Assembly (NCBI RefSeq): GCF_002278075.1
Contig: NZ_CP022989.1
Span: 4,092,001-4,156,000 of the forward strand
DNA length: 64,000 bases
Source: Paraburkholderia aromaticivorans
GTDB lineage: Bacteria > Pseudomonadota > Gammaproteobacteria > Burkholderiales > Burkholderiaceae
Reading direction: 5' to 3'
Positions 26,691-36,795 of the stretch are shown here, one piece after another. A program made the translations under genes and the position numbers. How positions within the stretch are numbered: position 1 is the stretch's first letter; the number at the start of each line of letters is the position of its first letter. The notes under the pieces were generated by a model. The model ran no database searches, was not told the origin of the DNA, and worked only from the letters and a program-made list of their open reading frames with translations.

Positions 26691-29024
26691 TTACGCCTTC
26701 TCCACCACCAGTTCACCGAACAGGCTGCCCAGCGCTGCACCGGCCGGCGTAGCCGCCGATACGCGGACGACCGTCTCCGCAAGATTCGCGTCGCGCACGG
26801 CCGGCAACTGCACCGATTGCTCGCCCTGGCGCACGCGCACCGCGTCGCCTTCCTTCAAACCCAGTGTGTCGAACAGCGCAGCCGGCAGACCGACCGTGTT
26901 CGCTGCCCGGGCCGCCGCGGTCAGATGCAGCGACTCCGCGCGACGCACCAGCGCGTCGGCGTGATAGATCGGCACATTCGCAATGCGCTCGAACTTGCCT
27001 TGCGCCGCCTTCACCGCCTTGCCGCGCGCAACCGTGACGCCGGTCTTGTTCGACAGACGCGAGTTCAGTTCGCCGTCGCCGAGAGCGGCCGTGCGCACTT
27101 CTTCCGACGTGTCGAATTCAAAGCCCGGCACGCCCAGCAGGCTGCCCAGCACACGCAGTACCTTCCATGCCGGACGCGTGTCGCCGAGCGGACGCACGAC
27201 GCCGTTGAACGTCTGCACCGTACCTTCGGCGTTGACGAACGTACCGGCGGTTTCCGTGAACGGCGCGATCGGAAGCAGCACGTCGGCGTATTCGGCGCCG
27301 GTCTGGAACGGCGACAGCACGACCACCATTTCAGCCTGCTTCAGCGCGGCCACAGCCTGCGCCGGGTTAGCCGTGTCGAACTCCGGCTCGACGTTCAGCA
27401 GCACATAACCCTTGCGCGGCTGCTCGAACACTTCGCGAGCGTTCAGACCGCCCTCGCCCGGCAATGCATCTACCAGATGCGCGCCGACCGTGTTGGCCGC
27501 TTCCGTGAGGAAGCCCAGCGTCGCGCCCGTCGCGTCCGCGATCCATTGCGCCGCGGCGTGGATGAGCGCGAAATCCGGATGACGGACCGCGCCGTTGCCC
27601 AGCAACACGAGGCGGCGTTCGCCCGTGGCGAGCGACTTCGCGACTTGCTTGTTCGCATCCGTAGGCTGCGTGCCGGCGAAAGCTGCCGGCAGCGCGACGC
27701 CATTGGCTTCCGACACTGCGCCGGCAATGCCAGCCAGCGCGTCGAGCCATGCGGACGGGGCGGCAACCACGCGCTGCGCTTGCGGAATCAGCGCGTCGTC
27801 ATTCGTGGACTGCACCAGCGTGAGCTTCGCGCCGCCCTTGGCAGCTTGACGCAGACGCGCGGCGAACAGCGGATGGTCGCGGCGCAGATCCGAGCCGATC
27901 ACCAGCGCGGCGTCGACGTTCGACAGATCGGCGATGGCGGTGCCGAGCCACGGCGCGCCATTGACCGGCGCGGAGAAATCCGACTGACGCAGACGGAAGT
28001 CGACGTTAGGCGTGCCGACCGCTTGCGCCAGTTGCTTCAACAGGAACAGTTCTTCGACCGTGCTGTGGGCGCTGCCGAGTGCGGCCAGCGCGTTCGCGCC
28101 GTGGTCGCCCTTGATACCCTTCAAACCCTTCACCACGTATTCGAGCGCGGTTTGCCAGTCGGTCTCGACCCACTTGCCGCCTTGCTTGAGCATTGGCTGC
28201 GTCAGACGCTCGGGGCTGTTCAGCCCTTCGTACGAGAAGCGGTCCTTGTCCGAAATCCAGCATTCGTTGATGGATTCGTTTTCGAACGGCAGCACGCGCA
28301 TCACGCGATTGTTCTTCACCTGCACCACGAGGTTCGCGCCGACGGAATCGTGCGGGCTCACCGACTTGCGGCGCGACAGCTCCCACGTGCGGGCGCTGTA
28401 ACGGAACGGCTTGCTGGTGAGCGCACCGACCGGGCACAGATCGATCATGTTGCCCGACAGTTCCGAGTCCACCGTCTTGCCGACGAACGACGTGATTTCC
28501 GAATGCTCGCCGCGGCCCAACATGCCGAGCTCCATCACGCCGGCCACTTCCTGGCCGAAACGCACACAACGCGTGCAGTGAATGCAACGCGACATTTCTT
28601 CCATGGAGATCAGCGGGCCGACGTTCTTGTGGAACACCACGCGCTTTTCTTCGCTATAACGCGATGCCGACTTGCCGTAACCCACGGCCAGATCCTGCAA
28701 CTGGCACTCGCCGCCCTGGTCGCAGATCGGGCAATCCAGCGGGTGGTTGATCAGCAGGAATTCCATCACGGCTTGCTGACCCTTCACCGCCTTGTCCGAC
28801 TTGGTGCGCACGATCATGCCGGCCGATACCGGCGTGGCGCATGCGGGCACCGCCTTCGGCATCTTTTCGACATCGACCAGACACATCCGGCAGTTGGCCG
28901 CAATCGACAGCTTCTTGTGATAGCAGAAGTGAGGAATGTACGTGTCGACCTTATGCGCAGCCTGGATCACCATGCTGCCTTCAGGCACCTCTACTTTCTT
29001 GCCGTCTATTTCAAGTTCAACCAT
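26691..29024 (-). CDS. nuoG: NADH-quinone oxidoreductase subunit G (iron-sulfur/molybdopterin-fold)
   Basis: A 777-residue hydrophilic-arm subunit. The N-terminus carries a 2Fe-2S ferredoxin domain (CYHKKLSIAANCRMCLVD), a His-ligated 4Fe-4S cluster (CPICDQGGECQLQDLAVGYG), and CIHCTRCVRFGQEVAG. The remaining C-terminal two thirds is a molybdopterin-oxidoreductase fold without catalysis. The ATG at MVELEIDGKKVEVPEG was preferred over a TTG three codons upstream, because AAGGA would be only a few bases from that TTG and about 12 from the ATG. It passes electrons from NuoF/E along the cluster chain. Confidence 0.95.
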   Translation of the reverse strand: MVELEIDGKKVEVPEGSMVIQAAHKVDTYIPHFCYHKKLSIAANCRMCLVDVEKMPKAVPACATPVSAGMIVRTKSDKAVKGQQAVMEFLLINHPLDCPICDQGGECQLQDLAVGYGKSASRYSEEKRVVFHKNVGPLISMEEMSRCIHCTRCVRFGQEVAGVMELGMLGRGEHSEITSFVGKTVDSELSGNMIDLCPVGALTSKPFRYSARTWELSRRKSVSPHDSVGANLVVQVKNNRVMRVLPFENESINECWISDKDRFSYEGLNSPERLTQPMLKQGGKWVETDWQTALEYVVKGLKGIKGDHGANALAALGSAHSTVEELFLLKQLAQAVGTPNVDFRLRQSDFSAPVNGAPWLGTAIADLSNVDAALVIGSDLRRDHPLFAARLRQAAKGGAKLTLVQSTNDDALIPQAQRVVAAPSAWLDALAGIAGAVSEANGVALPAAFAGTQPTDANKQVAKSLATGERRLVLLGNGAVRHPDFALIHAAAQWIADATGATLGFLTEAANTVGAHLVDALPGEGGLNAREVFEQPRKGYVLLNVEPEFDTANPAQAVAALKQAEMVVVLSPFQTGAEYADVLLPIAPFTETAGTFVNAEGTVQTFNGVVRPLGDTRPAWKVLRVLGSLLGVPGFEFDTSEEVRTAALGDGELNSRLSNKTGVTVARGKAVKAAQGKFERIANVPIYHADALVRRAESLHLTAAARAANTVGLPAALFDTLGLKEGDAVRVRQGEQSVQLPAVRDANLAETVVRVSAATPAGAALGSLFGELVVEKA

Positions 29025-29148
29025 GATGGTCAATCTTCCTTAACCTGTTACCGCTCAATCGTTCGCCTGTTCATCGCCCGTTTCAGGCGATGAATCCCGC
29101 GGTTGACGTGTTCTGGTGTGTGCCCGTTCTACGTACTTATTCGCGTGC

Positions 29149-30477
29149 TCAGGCAGCCACTGTTTCCGACGCCGCTGCTGCGCCGGCATGGCCGCCGACG
29201 AGGCAATGCTTGTGGGCGACGTGGTATTCGAATTCGTCCCAGTAGTGCTTGAGCATGCCGCGAACCGGCATGGCCGCTGCATCGCCGAGCGCGCAAATGG
29301 TACGGCCCATGATGTTTTCAGCGACTGAGTTCAGCAGATCCAGATCTTCCGGACGGCCGAGCCCATGCTCGATACGATGAACGACGCGGTACAGCCAGCC
29401 CGTGCCTTCGCGGCAAGGCGTGCATTGACCACACGATTCTTCGTAATAGAAATAAGACAGACGCAACAACGAGCGCACCATGCAGCGCGTTTCGTCCATG
29501 ACGATGACCGCGCCGGATCCGAGCATCGAGCCTTGCTTGGCGATCGAGTCGTAGTCCATGTCGGTCTGCATCATGATGTCGCCCGGAATGACCGGCGCCG
29601 ACGAGCCGCCAGGAATCACGGCCTTGATCTTCTTGCCGCCGCGCATGCCGCCGGCGAGTTCCATCAGCGTGGAGAACGGCGTGCCGAGCGGGATTTCATA
29701 ATTGCCCGGACGTTCGACGTCGCCAGCGATCGAAAAAATCTTCGTGCCGCCGTTGTTCGGCTTGCCGATCTCAAGGTAATTCTGCGGACCGATTGCAAGC
29801 AGGAACGGCACTGCGGCAAACGTCTCGGTGTTGTTGATCGTGGTCGGCTTGCCATACACGCCGAAGCTCGCCGGGAACGGCGGCTTGAAACGCGGCTGGC
29901 CTTTCTTGCCTTCCAGCGATTCGAGCAGCGCGGTTTCTTCGCCGCAGATATAGGCGCCGTAACCGTGGTGCGCATGCAGTTCGAACGAGAAGCCCGAACC
30001 CATGATGTTCTCGCCGAGGAACCCCGCACGGCGTGCTTCGTCCAACGCTTGTTCAAAGCGTTTGTAGACTTCCCAGATTTCGCCGTGAATATAGTTGTAG
30101 CCGACCGTAATGCCCATCGCGTACGCGCCGATGGCCATGCCTTCGATCAGCGCATGCGGATTGAAGCGCAGAATGTCGCGGTCTTTGAACGTGCCCGGTT
30201 CGCCTTCGTCCGAATTGCAGACGAGGTACTTCTGACCGGGGAACTGACGCGGCATGAAGCTCCACTTCAAGCCGGTCGGGAAGCCCGCACCGCCTCGACC
30301 GCGCAGACCCGAGGCCTTGACGTCGGCAATCACCTGCTCGGGCGGAATCTTCTCTTCCAGAATACGGCGCAACTGGGCGTAACCGCCGCGCGCTACATAG
30401 TCTTCGAGATGCCAGTTATCGCCGTTCAGGCCGGCGAGAATCAGCGGTTTGATGTGACGATCGTGTAAACACGTCAT
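29149..30477 (-). CDS. nuoF: NADH-quinone oxidoreductase subunit F (NADH/FMN-binding)
   Basis: A 442-residue flavoprotein subunit that oxidises NADH. It has the glycine-rich loop [16 protein letters not shown], the FMN/NADH block [17 protein letters not shown], and the N3 cluster cysteines in [12 protein letters not shown] with a later Cys in TICALG. The start MTCLHDRH overlaps the nuoE stop (ATGA). A C-terminal stretch after the core ([17 protein letters not shown]) is Ala-rich. A 124-base gap precedes nuoG. Confidence 0.96.
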   Translation of the reverse strand: MTCLHDRHIKPLILAGLNGDNWHLEDYVARGGYAQLRRILEEKIPPEQVIADVKASGLRGRGGAGFPTGLKWSFMPRQFPGQKYLVCNSDEGEPGTFKDRDILRFNPHALIEGMAIGAYAMGITVGYNYIHGEIWEVYKRFEQALDEARRAGFLGENIMGSGFSFELHAHHGYGAYICGEETALLESLEGKKGQPRFKPPFPASFGVYGKPTTINNTETFAAVPFLLAIGPQNYLEIGKPNNGGTKIFSIAGDVERPGNYEIPLGTPFSTLMELAGGMRGGKKIKAVIPGGSSAPVIPGDIMMQTDMDYDSIAKQGSMLGSGAVIVMDETRCMVRSLLRLSYFYYEESCGQCTPCREGTGWLYRVVHRIEHGLGRPEDLDLLNSVAENIMGRTICALGDAAAMPVRGMLKHYWDEFEYHVAHKHCLVGGHAGAAAASETVAA

Positions 30478-30959
30478 TTCGAAAGTTCCTCGAGCAGCTG
30501 GTCGATCTTCGCGCGGCTCATGAAGCTGCACATGCGATGGTTGTTCACCAGCATCACCGGCGCGTCGCCGCACGAGCCCATGCACTCACCTTCTTTCAGG
30601 GTGAACTTGCCGTCGGGCGTGGTTTCGCCGAAGTCGATGCCGAGCTTCTGCTTCAGATATTCAGCCGCGCTGTCCGAGCCGCCGTCCGGGCCAAGCTGAC
30701 ACGGCAGGTTCGTGCAGAGCGTGATCTTGTACTTGCCGACCGGCGAGGTCTCGTACATCGTGTAGAAGGTAGCCACCTCCTGCACGGCGACTGCCGGCAT
30801 GCCGAGATAGTCCGCGACGAACTGCATGAGTTCGGGCGACAGCCAGCCATGCTCTTCCTGAGCAGTGGCCAACGCCGACATCACGGCGGACTGTTTCTGA
30901 TCGGCGGGATACTTCGCGATCGCACGATCGATTTCTTTCAGGCCTTCAGCTGAGATCAT
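30474..30959 (-). CDS. nuoE: NADH-quinone oxidoreductase subunit E (2Fe-2S)
   Basis: A 161-residue thioredoxin-like ferredoxin subunit with cluster N1a ligands visible as [13 protein letters not shown] and [13 protein letters not shown]. The chosen start is ATG at [18 protein letters not shown], matching the family N-terminus; a TTG seven codons upstream is the alternative. It is translationally coupled to nuoF through ATGA. Gap to nuoD is 131 bases. Confidence 0.94.
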   Translation of the reverse strand: MISAEGLKEIDRAIAKYPADQKQSAVMSALATAQEEHGWLSPELMQFVADYLGMPAVAVQEVATFYTMYETSPVGKYKITLCTNLPCQLGPDGGSDSAAEYLKQKLGIDFGETTPDGKFTLKEGECMGSCGDAPVMLVNNHRMCSFMSRAKIDQLLEELSK

Positions 30960-31090
30960 TTTCAGACACGACTCTTTCAATTCCTACCGAACGAAAACCC
31001 GTCGCTCACATCAGGCTGCGACAGACCCGGCGTTCCTTTGCTTGACGCGCGCTTCGATGCAAGCTGAAGGCACGCGCCGATGAATACGTC

Positions 31091-32344
31091 CTAGCGATCC
31101 ACTTCGCCGAACACGATGTCCTGCGTACCGATGATCGTCACGGCGTCGGCGATCATGTGACCGCGCGCCATTTCATCGAGCGTGGACAGGTGGGCATAGC
31201 CCGGCGCGCGGATCTTCAGGCGATACGGCTTGTTCGCGCCGTCGGAGATCAGATAGATGCCGAATTCGCCCTTCGGATGCTCGACAGCGGCATACGCCTC
31301 GCCTTCCGGTACGTGGAAGCCTTCCGTGAAGAGCTTGAAGTGGTGAATCAACTCTTCCATGTTCGACTTCATGCCCACGCGCGATGGCGGCGCAACCTTG
31401 TGATTGTCGATCATCACCGGGCCTGGATTCTTACGCAGCCACTCAACGCACTGTTTCACGATGCGCGTGGATTGGCGCATTTCTTCGACGCGAACCAGAT
31501 AGCGGTCGTAGCAATCGCCATTCACACCGACCGGAATGTCGAAATCGAGCTTGTCATAGACTTCATACGGCTGCTTCTTGCGCAGATCCCACTCGATGCC
31601 CGAGCCGCGCAACATGGCGCCGGTCATGCCGAGGTTCAGCGCACGTTCCGGGCTGACCACGCCGATACCGACCAGACGTTGCTTCCAGATGCGGTTGTCG
31701 GTGAGCAGCGTTTCATACTCGTCGACGCACTTCGGGAAACGCGTGAAGAAGTCGTCGATGAAGTCGAGCAGCGAACCCTGGCGGTTCTCGTTCATCTTCG
31801 ACAATGCCTTCGCATTGCGAATTTTCGATGCCTTGTATTGCGGCATGGCGTCAGGCAGATCGCGATAGACGCCGCCCGGCCGATAGTAAGCTGCGTGCAT
31901 CCGTGCGCCGGAGACCGCTTCGTACACGTCCATCAGGTCTTCACGCTCGCGGAACGCGTACAGAAACACCGCCATCGCGCCGACGTCGAGCGCATGCGCG
32001 CCGATCCACATCAAGTGGTTCAGCACGCGCGTGATTTCGTCGAACATGACGCGAATGTATTGCGCGCGCACCGGCACGTCGATGCCGAGCAGCTTTTCGA
32101 TCGCCATCACATAGCCGTGCTCGTTCACCATCATCGACACGTAGTCGAGACGGTCCATGTAGGGCACCGACTGGATGAATGTTTTGGTTTCGGCGAGCTT
32201 TTCAGTCGCGCGATGCAGCAGGCCGATGTGCGGATCGGCGCGCTGGATGACTTCGCCGTCGAGTTCGAGCACGAGGCGCAGCACACCGTGCGCTGCCGGG
32301 TGCTGAGGGCCGAAGTTGAGCGTGTAGTTCTTGATCTCTGCCAT
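31091..32344 (-). CDS. nuoD: NADH-quinone oxidoreductase subunit D
   Basis: A 417-residue homologue of the 49-kDa subunit, related to NiFe-hydrogenase large subunits but lacking the metal cysteines. It forms the quinone site with NuoB. Conserved blocks are [22 protein letters not shown] (near the N-terminus), [26 protein letters not shown] and [26 protein letters not shown] C-terminal text. It is separate from nuoC (9-base gap) rather than fused as in E. coli, as is typical for beta-proteobacteria. Confidence 0.96.
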   Translation of the reverse strand: MAEIKNYTLNFGPQHPAAHGVLRLVLELDGEVIQRADPHIGLLHRATEKLAETKTFIQSVPYMDRLDYVSMMVNEHGYVMAIEKLLGIDVPVRAQYIRVMFDEITRVLNHLMWIGAHALDVGAMAVFLYAFREREDLMDVYEAVSGARMHAAYYRPGGVYRDLPDAMPQYKASKIRNAKALSKMNENRQGSLLDFIDDFFTRFPKCVDEYETLLTDNRIWKQRLVGIGVVSPERALNLGMTGAMLRGSGIEWDLRKKQPYEVYDKLDFDIPVGVNGDCYDRYLVRVEEMRQSTRIVKQCVEWLRKNPGPVMIDNHKVAPPSRVGMKSNMEELIHHFKLFTEGFHVPEGEAYAAVEHPKGEFGIYLISDGANKPYRLKIRAPGYAHLSTLDEMARGHMIADAVTIIGTQDIVFGEVDR

Positions 32345-32353
32345 GGCGTTCTC

Positions 32354-32956
32354 TTAGTGTTTCAGACCGCCATAGCGATCTTCGCGGATCACGCGCGGCG
32401 TGATTTCCCGAGGCTCGATCGTCACAGGCTGATAGACGACGCGCTTCTCTTCCGGGTCGTAACGCATTTCGACGTAGCCGGAGACAGGGAAATCTTTACG
32501 GAACGGGTGACCAATGAAACCGTAGTCGGTCAGGATACGGCGCAGGTCCGGGTGGCCTTCGAAGACGATGCCGTACAGGTCAAATGCTTCGCGCTCGTAC
32601 CAGTTGACCGAATTCCAGATTTCGACAACAGACGGCAGGATCGGCACTTCGTCGTCCGGTGCGAACACGCGCAGACGCAGACGCCAGTTGTTCTGCACCG
32701 ACAGCAGATGCAGAACGGCCGCAAAACGCGGGCCTTCGTAAGCGCCGTCGGCGTAGGTTTGATAGTCGACGCCGCACAGATCCACGCATTGCTCGAAACC
32801 GAGCGAGCGGTCGTCGCGCAGACGGGTTGCCACATTGAGGTAGTCGCCAGCCTTCACGACGATCGTCAACTCACCGATTGCCTCGGTAGTGCTCTGCAGG
32901 AGGCCGCCAAAGGCCGCCTCGAGGTTCGCTTTCAGGGTCTCGAGTTTGCTTGCCAT
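32354..32956 (-). CDS. nuoC: NADH-quinone oxidoreductase subunit C
   Basis: A 200-residue homologue of the 30-kDa subunit. The signature [20 protein letters not shown] and [20 protein letters not shown] are present. It is a hydrophilic-arm scaffold subunit without cofactors. It lies 21 bases after nuoB and 9 before nuoD. Confidence 0.96.
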   Translation of the reverse strand: MASKLETLKANLEAAFGGLLQSTTEAIGELTIVVKAGDYLNVATRLRDDRSLGFEQCVDLCGVDYQTYADGAYEGPRFAAVLHLLSVQNNWRLRLRVFAPDDEVPILPSVVEIWNSVNWYEREAFDLYGIVFEGHPDLRRILTDYGFIGHPFRKDFPVSGYVEMRYDPEEKRVVYQPVTIEPREITPRVIREDRYGGLKH

Positions 32957-32977
32957 ATTGTGGGGGAGGCGTTGGCC

Positions 32978-33457
32978 TTATTGACGGGCGATTGTGTTGG
33001 TGCGGCGAATCTTGGCCTGCAACTGGATCACGCCGTACACCAGCGCTTCAGCCGTAGGCGGGCAGCCCGGCACATAGACGTCGACCGGCACGATCCGGTC
33101 GCAGCCGCGCACCACCGAATACGAGTAGTGGTAATAGCCACCGCCGTTCGCGCACGAGCCCATCGAGATCACCCAGCGCGGCTCGGCCATCTGATCGTAG
33201 ACCTTGCGCAGCGCCGGCGCCATCTTGTTGCACAGCGTGCCGGCGACGATCATCACGTCCGACTGACGCGGACTCGGACGAAACACCACGCCAAAACGGT
33301 CGAGGTCATAACGGGCAGCACCCGCATGCATCATCTCGACCGCACAGCACGCAAGACCGAACGTCATCGGCCACAACGAGCCGGTGCGCGTCCAGTTGAT
33401 CAGTTTGTCAGCTGTGGTGGTGACAAACCCTTCCTTCAAGACCCCTTCGATACTCAT
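32978..33457 (-). CDS. nuoB: NADH-quinone oxidoreductase subunit B (cluster N2)
   Basis: A 159-residue subunit that holds the terminal 4Fe-4S cluster N2. The tandem cysteines are in [13 protein letters not shown], the third in [16 protein letters not shown] and the fourth in [14 protein letters not shown]. The start [11 protein letters not shown] fits the family; an in-frame start 13 codons upstream lacks support. It donates electrons to quinone at the NuoB-NuoD interface. Confidence 0.96.
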
Positions 33458-33520
33458 TTGCTTTCCACTCCAGACGGGGTGGCAAGCCTTGGCCACCCGC
33501 GCAAACCGGCGATTAATCCA

Positions 33521-33880
33521 TCATTCCCAGTCGAGGCCGCCCTTCTTCCAGATGTAGGCAAAGCCCAGCAGGAATTCGAGCAGGAAAATCATCATCGCCA
33601 TGAAGCCGGGCCAGCCGATGTCGCGCAAGGCAACGCCCCACGGGAACAAGAACGCGGTTTCAAGATCGAAAATGATGAAGAGAATGGCGACGAGGTAGTA
33701 GCGCACGTCGAACTTCATGCGCGCATCTTCGAATGCTTCGAAGCCGCACTCGTACGGTGCGTTTTTCTCGGTATCAGGCTTATTGGGACCAAGGATCTTG
33801 CCGATACTGACCAGTGCTACGCCTAAACCGGTGCCCACTACAAGGAACAACAAGACGGGGAAATAGGCTGCGAGGTTCAA
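33521..33880 (-). CDS. nuoA: NADH-quinone oxidoreductase subunit A
   Basis: A 119-residue, three-helix membrane subunit (ND3 homologue) with the conserved loop [20 protein letters not shown] and [17 protein letters not shown]. The start is a TTG ([10 protein letters not shown]), with GAGGA exactly 5 bases upstream. Another TTG four codons earlier lacks a ribosome site. It is the first gene of the nuo operon. An uncommon start codon on an operon-leading gene may limit initiation. Confidence 0.93.
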   Translation of the reverse strand: MNLAAYFPVLLFLVVGTGLGVALVSIGKILGPNKPDTEKNAPYECGFEAFEDARMKFDVRYYLVAILFIIFDLETAFLFPWGVALRDIGWPGFMAMMIFLLEFLLGFAYIWKKGGLDWE

Positions 33881-33911
33881 GACAGTCCTCAATCGGTTGG
33901 GTTCTGAGTGC

Positions 33912-33936
33912 CGTCAGGAGCATAGCACTCCTGACG
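33912..33936 (-). promoter_or_regulatory. perfect 9-bp stem-loop upstream of nuoA
   Basis: CGTCAGGAG (33912-33920) and CTCCTGACG (33928-33936) form a perfect stem around CATAGCA. It lies 32-56 bases before the nuoA TTG and has no T tract. It may be a 5' UTR hairpin or an operator for the nuo operon. TATGCT within the loop region on the minus strand is a weak -10 match. Confidence 0.45.
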
Positions 33937-33995
33937 CGAAATCACTTCCGAAACGCACATGTCGCAAGCCCAACGCAAGCCGCACGCCAGAAGTG

Positions 33996-34032
33996 AAAAT
34001 GCCAGCCGAAGCGAAGCAAGCGGCTGGCATTT
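33996..34032 (-). terminator. intrinsic terminator of the tRNA-Leu transcript
   Basis: AAATGCCAGCCG (33997-34008) pairs perfectly with CGGCTGGCATTT (34021-34032) around a 12-base loop. On the minus strand the stem is followed by TTTT. It lies 12 bases past the tRNA 3' end, so it separates the tRNA from the nuo operon. Confidence 0.8.
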
Positions 34033-34043
34033 AGATAACATTT

Positions 34044-34128
34044 TGGTGCCGACGGCGAGACTCGAACTCGCACAGCTTTCGCCACTACCCCCTCAAGATA
34101 GCGTGTCTACCAATTTCACCACGTCGGC
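34044..34128 (-). tRNA. tRNA-Leu (anticodon GAG)
   Basis: The minus strand starts GCCGACG and ends CGTCGGC-A-CCA, giving a 7-bp acceptor stem with encoded CCA. The anticodon stem CTATC/GGTAG holds the loop TTGAGGG with anticodon GAG, which reads CTC/CTT leucine codons. The long variable arm (GGCGAAAGCTG region) and the T-arm GTTCGAGTC are typical of class II tRNA-Leu. Length is 85 bases. Confidence 0.95.
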
Positions 34129-34240
34129 ACTGCATGCAATCCGGGAAAACAACTTATAAAACCCGCGAATCGCTTCAAGACTTGAATTATAACTGGTCTA
34201 AACAGTTTGTTCAACGCACAAAAGCACGTTGAACGAAAAT

Positions 34241-34618
34241 TTATTTCGGTACGTCGGTTGCGGGAACGGATGCAGCCGATGCCGGCAAAACCGCCGAGCC
34301 ACCCGCCGGTGCCGAAGCAGCAGAAGCCGCGACCGGCGCAGTCACAGCCGCGCCCAGCACGCCTGCGGAGGGTTTCGCACGATACGCGCCGAGGTAAGTG
34401 AGCGTCAGCGTGGTGACAAAAAACACCGCCGCGAGAACCGCCGTAGTGCGTGACAGAAAGTTTGCCGAACCGGTCGCGCCGAACAGACTGCCCGATGCTC
34501 CGCTGCCAAAAGCCGCGCCCATATCGGCGCCTTTGCCGTGTTGCAGCAAGACGAGGCCGATAACCCCGAGTGCCGACAACAGCTGAACGACGATAATCAA
34601 TGTTTTCAAATACAGCAT
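34241..34618 (-). CDS. secG: preprotein translocase subunit SecG
   Basis: A 125-residue protein with two transmembrane helices: LKTLIIVVQLLSALGVIGLVL (about 4-24) and TAVLAAVFFVTTLTLTYLGAY. Between them is the conserved loop LLQHGKGADMGAAFGSGASGSLFG. SecG assists SecYE-mediated protein export in the inner membrane. The tail after residue 80 is Ala/Pro/Ser-rich and variable. AGGTGA lies 5 bases before the chosen ATG. It precedes the tRNA-Leu and follows tpiA, a common arrangement. Confidence 0.93.
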   Translation of the reverse strand: MLYLKTLIIVVQLLSALGVIGLVLLQHGKGADMGAAFGSGASGSLFGATGSANFLSRTTAVLAAVFFVTTLTLTYLGAYRAKPSAGVLGAAVTAPVAASAASAPAGGSAVLPASAASVPATDVPK

Positions 34619-34700
34619 CACACTCACCTGAGTCTTTATTTAACCGCGCCACACGCTACGTGTTGCACGGGATGGGGTCATCCTCGCCAAGGCGCCCTGC

Positions 34701-35480
34701 TCAACCGGCGACGCTCGTTGCGGCAGCCGCCTTGCAGATCGCCAGGAAATCCTGGTCTTTCAACGACGCGCCGCCGATCAGGCCACCGTCGATATCCGGC
34801 TGGCGGAACAATTCTTCCGCGTTATCCGGCTTCACGCTGCCGCCGTACAACAGCGGCACATCCGCCACCGCCGCGCCCTTTGCCGCCAGACGCGAACGCA
34901 AAAACGCATGAACCGCCTGCGCCTGCTCCGAACTCGCGCTCTTGCCGGTGCCGATCGCCCAGACCGGCTCATACGCGACGACAATCCGCGCCGCCTCCTG
35001 CACCGACAATTTCGCCAGCACTTCGTCCAGTTGCGCGCCGACTACCTGCTCGGTCGAACCGGCTTCGCGCTCTTCAAGCGTTTCGCCGACGCAGACGATC
35101 GGCGTCAAACCCGCCTCCAGCGCACGCTGTGTTTTCACCGCGACCAGCTCGGCGCTTTCGCGATGATAGGCACGGCGCTCCGAGTGCCCGACGATCGCGA
35201 GCGTGGCGCCGAACTCCACCACCATCGGCGCGGCCACTTCACCGGTGTAGGCGCCATGCGTGAACGCTGACACGTCCTGCACGCCCCACACGACCCGGCT
35301 GCCTTCCAGCAACGACTGAGACTGCGCGAGATACAGACTCGGCACGCAGACACCGACGCGCACGTCGGCCGGCAATGCGCCCGCTCCTTTCGCCACCGCC
35401 TGCAACAGCGTGGCATTCTCGGCGAGGCGCCCGTGCATCTTCCAGTTACCGACTACCAGTTTGGCTCGTTGTTTCGACAT
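34701..35480 (-). CDS. tpiA: triosephosphate isomerase
   Basis: A 259-residue TIM barrel. It has the substrate lysine in GNWKMHG, the catalytic histidine in [10 protein letters not shown], the catalytic glutamate in [16 protein letters not shown] and the phosphate loop [15 protein letters not shown]. The enzyme interconverts glyceraldehyde 3-phosphate and dihydroxyacetone phosphate. The start [14 protein letters not shown] is preferred, as the frame upstream lacks a ribosome site. It is 82 bases upstream of secG and likely cotranscribed. Confidence 0.96.
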   Translation of the reverse strand: MSKQRAKLVVGNWKMHGRLAENATLLQAVAKGAGALPADVRVGVCVPSLYLAQSQSLLEGSRVVWGVQDVSAFTHGAYTGEVAAPMVVEFGATLAIVGHSERRAYHRESAELVAVKTQRALEAGLTPIVCVGETLEEREAGSTEQVVGAQLDEVLAKLSVQEAARIVVAYEPVWAIGTGKSASSEQAQAVHAFLRSRLAAKGAAVADVPLLYGGSVKPDNAEELFRQPDIDGGLIGGASLKDQDFLAICKAAAATSVAG

Positions 35481-35601
35481 CGTCTCGTCTTGTCTTGGCG
35501 GCGGACTTCGTTTGCGCTTACAGCCCACCTTTCGGATTCATGCGGCGTGCGCAAAACGCGCAATTTTACTGCGTGGGGTGGATCGGGTCAAACCGACCGT
35601 G

Positions 35602-36618
35602 TCAAGCGTCCTGACCCCAAGACAGTACGATCTTGCCGACGTGCGTGCTGCTCTCCATCAGCGTATGGGCGTCGGCCGCTTGCGCGGCCGGAAACACGCG
35701 ATGCACCACGGGCTTGATGCGCCCGCCTTCGAGATGCGGCCAAACCCGCTCTTTCAGTTGCGCGGCGATCTTCGCCTTGAATTCTATCGGCCGCGGACGC
35801 AGCGTCGAACCCGTCACCGTCAAACGGCGGCGCAGCACTTCGTTCAGGTTCAATTCCGCTTTCGCACCGCCCAGCAAGGCGATCAGCACGATCCGTCCGC
35901 CATCCGCCAACGCCGTCAGCTCACGCGACACATAACTGCCCGCCACCATGTCGAGCACCACGTCGACGCCGCGATCGTTGGTCAGCGACTTGATCACTTC
36001 GACGAAATCTTCGGTCTTGTAGTTGATCGCCCGCTCGGCGCCCAACGCCTCACAGGCGCGGCACTTCTCGTCCGACCCGGCGGTCGCGAACACGCGAAAA
36101 CCGAGCGCATGCGCAATCTGGATCGCCGTCACGCCGATGCCGCTGGAACCGCCCTGCACCAGCAGCGTTTCGTTCGGCGCGCCTTCGCCCTTGCCGAGCT
36201 GCGCACGGTCGAACACATTGCTCCACACCGTGAAGAACGTTTCGGGCAACGAAGCCGCCTCGACATCCGACAGGCCCGCCGGCACCGGCAGACACTGCAG
36301 CAGCGGCGCGACCGCATATTCCGCATAGCCGCCGCCCGCCAGCAATGCGCACACCCGATCGCCGACTTTCAGGCCAAACGGATTGTTCTTCGCGTCGATC
36401 GTCCCGCCGACGATTTCGCCCGCCACCTCCAGCCCCGGCAGATCCGACGCGCCGGGCGGCGGCGCATAGCCGCCTTTGCGCTGAAACACGTCCGGACGGT
36501 TGATGCCGGATGCGGCCACCTTGATCAGCACCTCACCCGCTGCCGGCTGCGGCGTCGGCCGCTCAGCCAGTTTCAGAACGTCCGGTGCACCGAATTCGGT
36601 GATTTCGATCGCTTTCAT
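35602..36618 (-). CDS. NAD(P)H-quinone oxidoreductase, zinc-type MDR family (PIG3-like)
   Basis: A 338-residue medium-chain dehydrogenase/reductase. The N-terminal GroES-like domain contains GINRPDVFQRKGGYAPPPGAS and LPGLEVAGEIVG. The Rossmann domain has VQGGSSGIGVTAIQIAHALG. The subfamily resembles the p53-inducible gene 3 quinone reductases, which lack the catalytic zinc. It probably reduces quinones or enals with NADPH. GGAG lies 9 bases before the ATG (MKAIEITEFG). A gap of 121 bases separates it from tpiA. Confidence 0.9.
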   Translation of the reverse strand: MKAIEITEFGAPDVLKLAERPTPQPAAGEVLIKVAASGINRPDVFQRKGGYAPPPGASDLPGLEVAGEIVGGTIDAKNNPFGLKVGDRVCALLAGGGYAEYAVAPLLQCLPVPAGLSDVEAASLPETFFTVWSNVFDRAQLGKGEGAPNETLLVQGGSSGIGVTAIQIAHALGFRVFATAGSDEKCRACEALGAERAINYKTEDFVEVIKSLTNDRGVDVVLDMVAGSYVSRELTALADGGRIVLIALLGGAKAELNLNEVLRRRLTVTGSTLRPRPIEFKAKIAAQLKERVWPHLEGGRIKPVVHRVFPAAQAADAHTLMESSTHVGKIVLSWGQDA

Positions 36619-36745
36619 CTGCGTCAACTCCAAGATTGGATTGCGTTGCATGCCGGCATGAACAAACAGAGTACTCGCTTGTGTGCCCCGAGAGGATTTC
36701 CTTCGAGGCGCCCGCCTGCAGCGCAATTCACCTGAACCCTTCATG

Positions 36746-36781
36746 AAAAACGGCCGGCGCGCGTTCGCGCTGCCGGCCGTT
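36746..36781 (-). terminator. intrinsic terminator downstream of pnp
   Basis: AACGGCCGGC pairs with GCCGGCCGTT (with a one-base bulge and further GCGC pairing), and the minus strand continues as TTTTT. It begins 15 bases after the pnp stop codon. Confidence 0.8.
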
Positions 36782-36795
36782 GCCCCGCTACCGCA

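Noticed and set aside
26106..29093. A 995-codon plus-strand frame antisense to nuoH and nuoG
   Set aside because: Composition is typical of a GC-rich shadow frame, and the minus strand carries complete complex I subunits with cofactor motifs.
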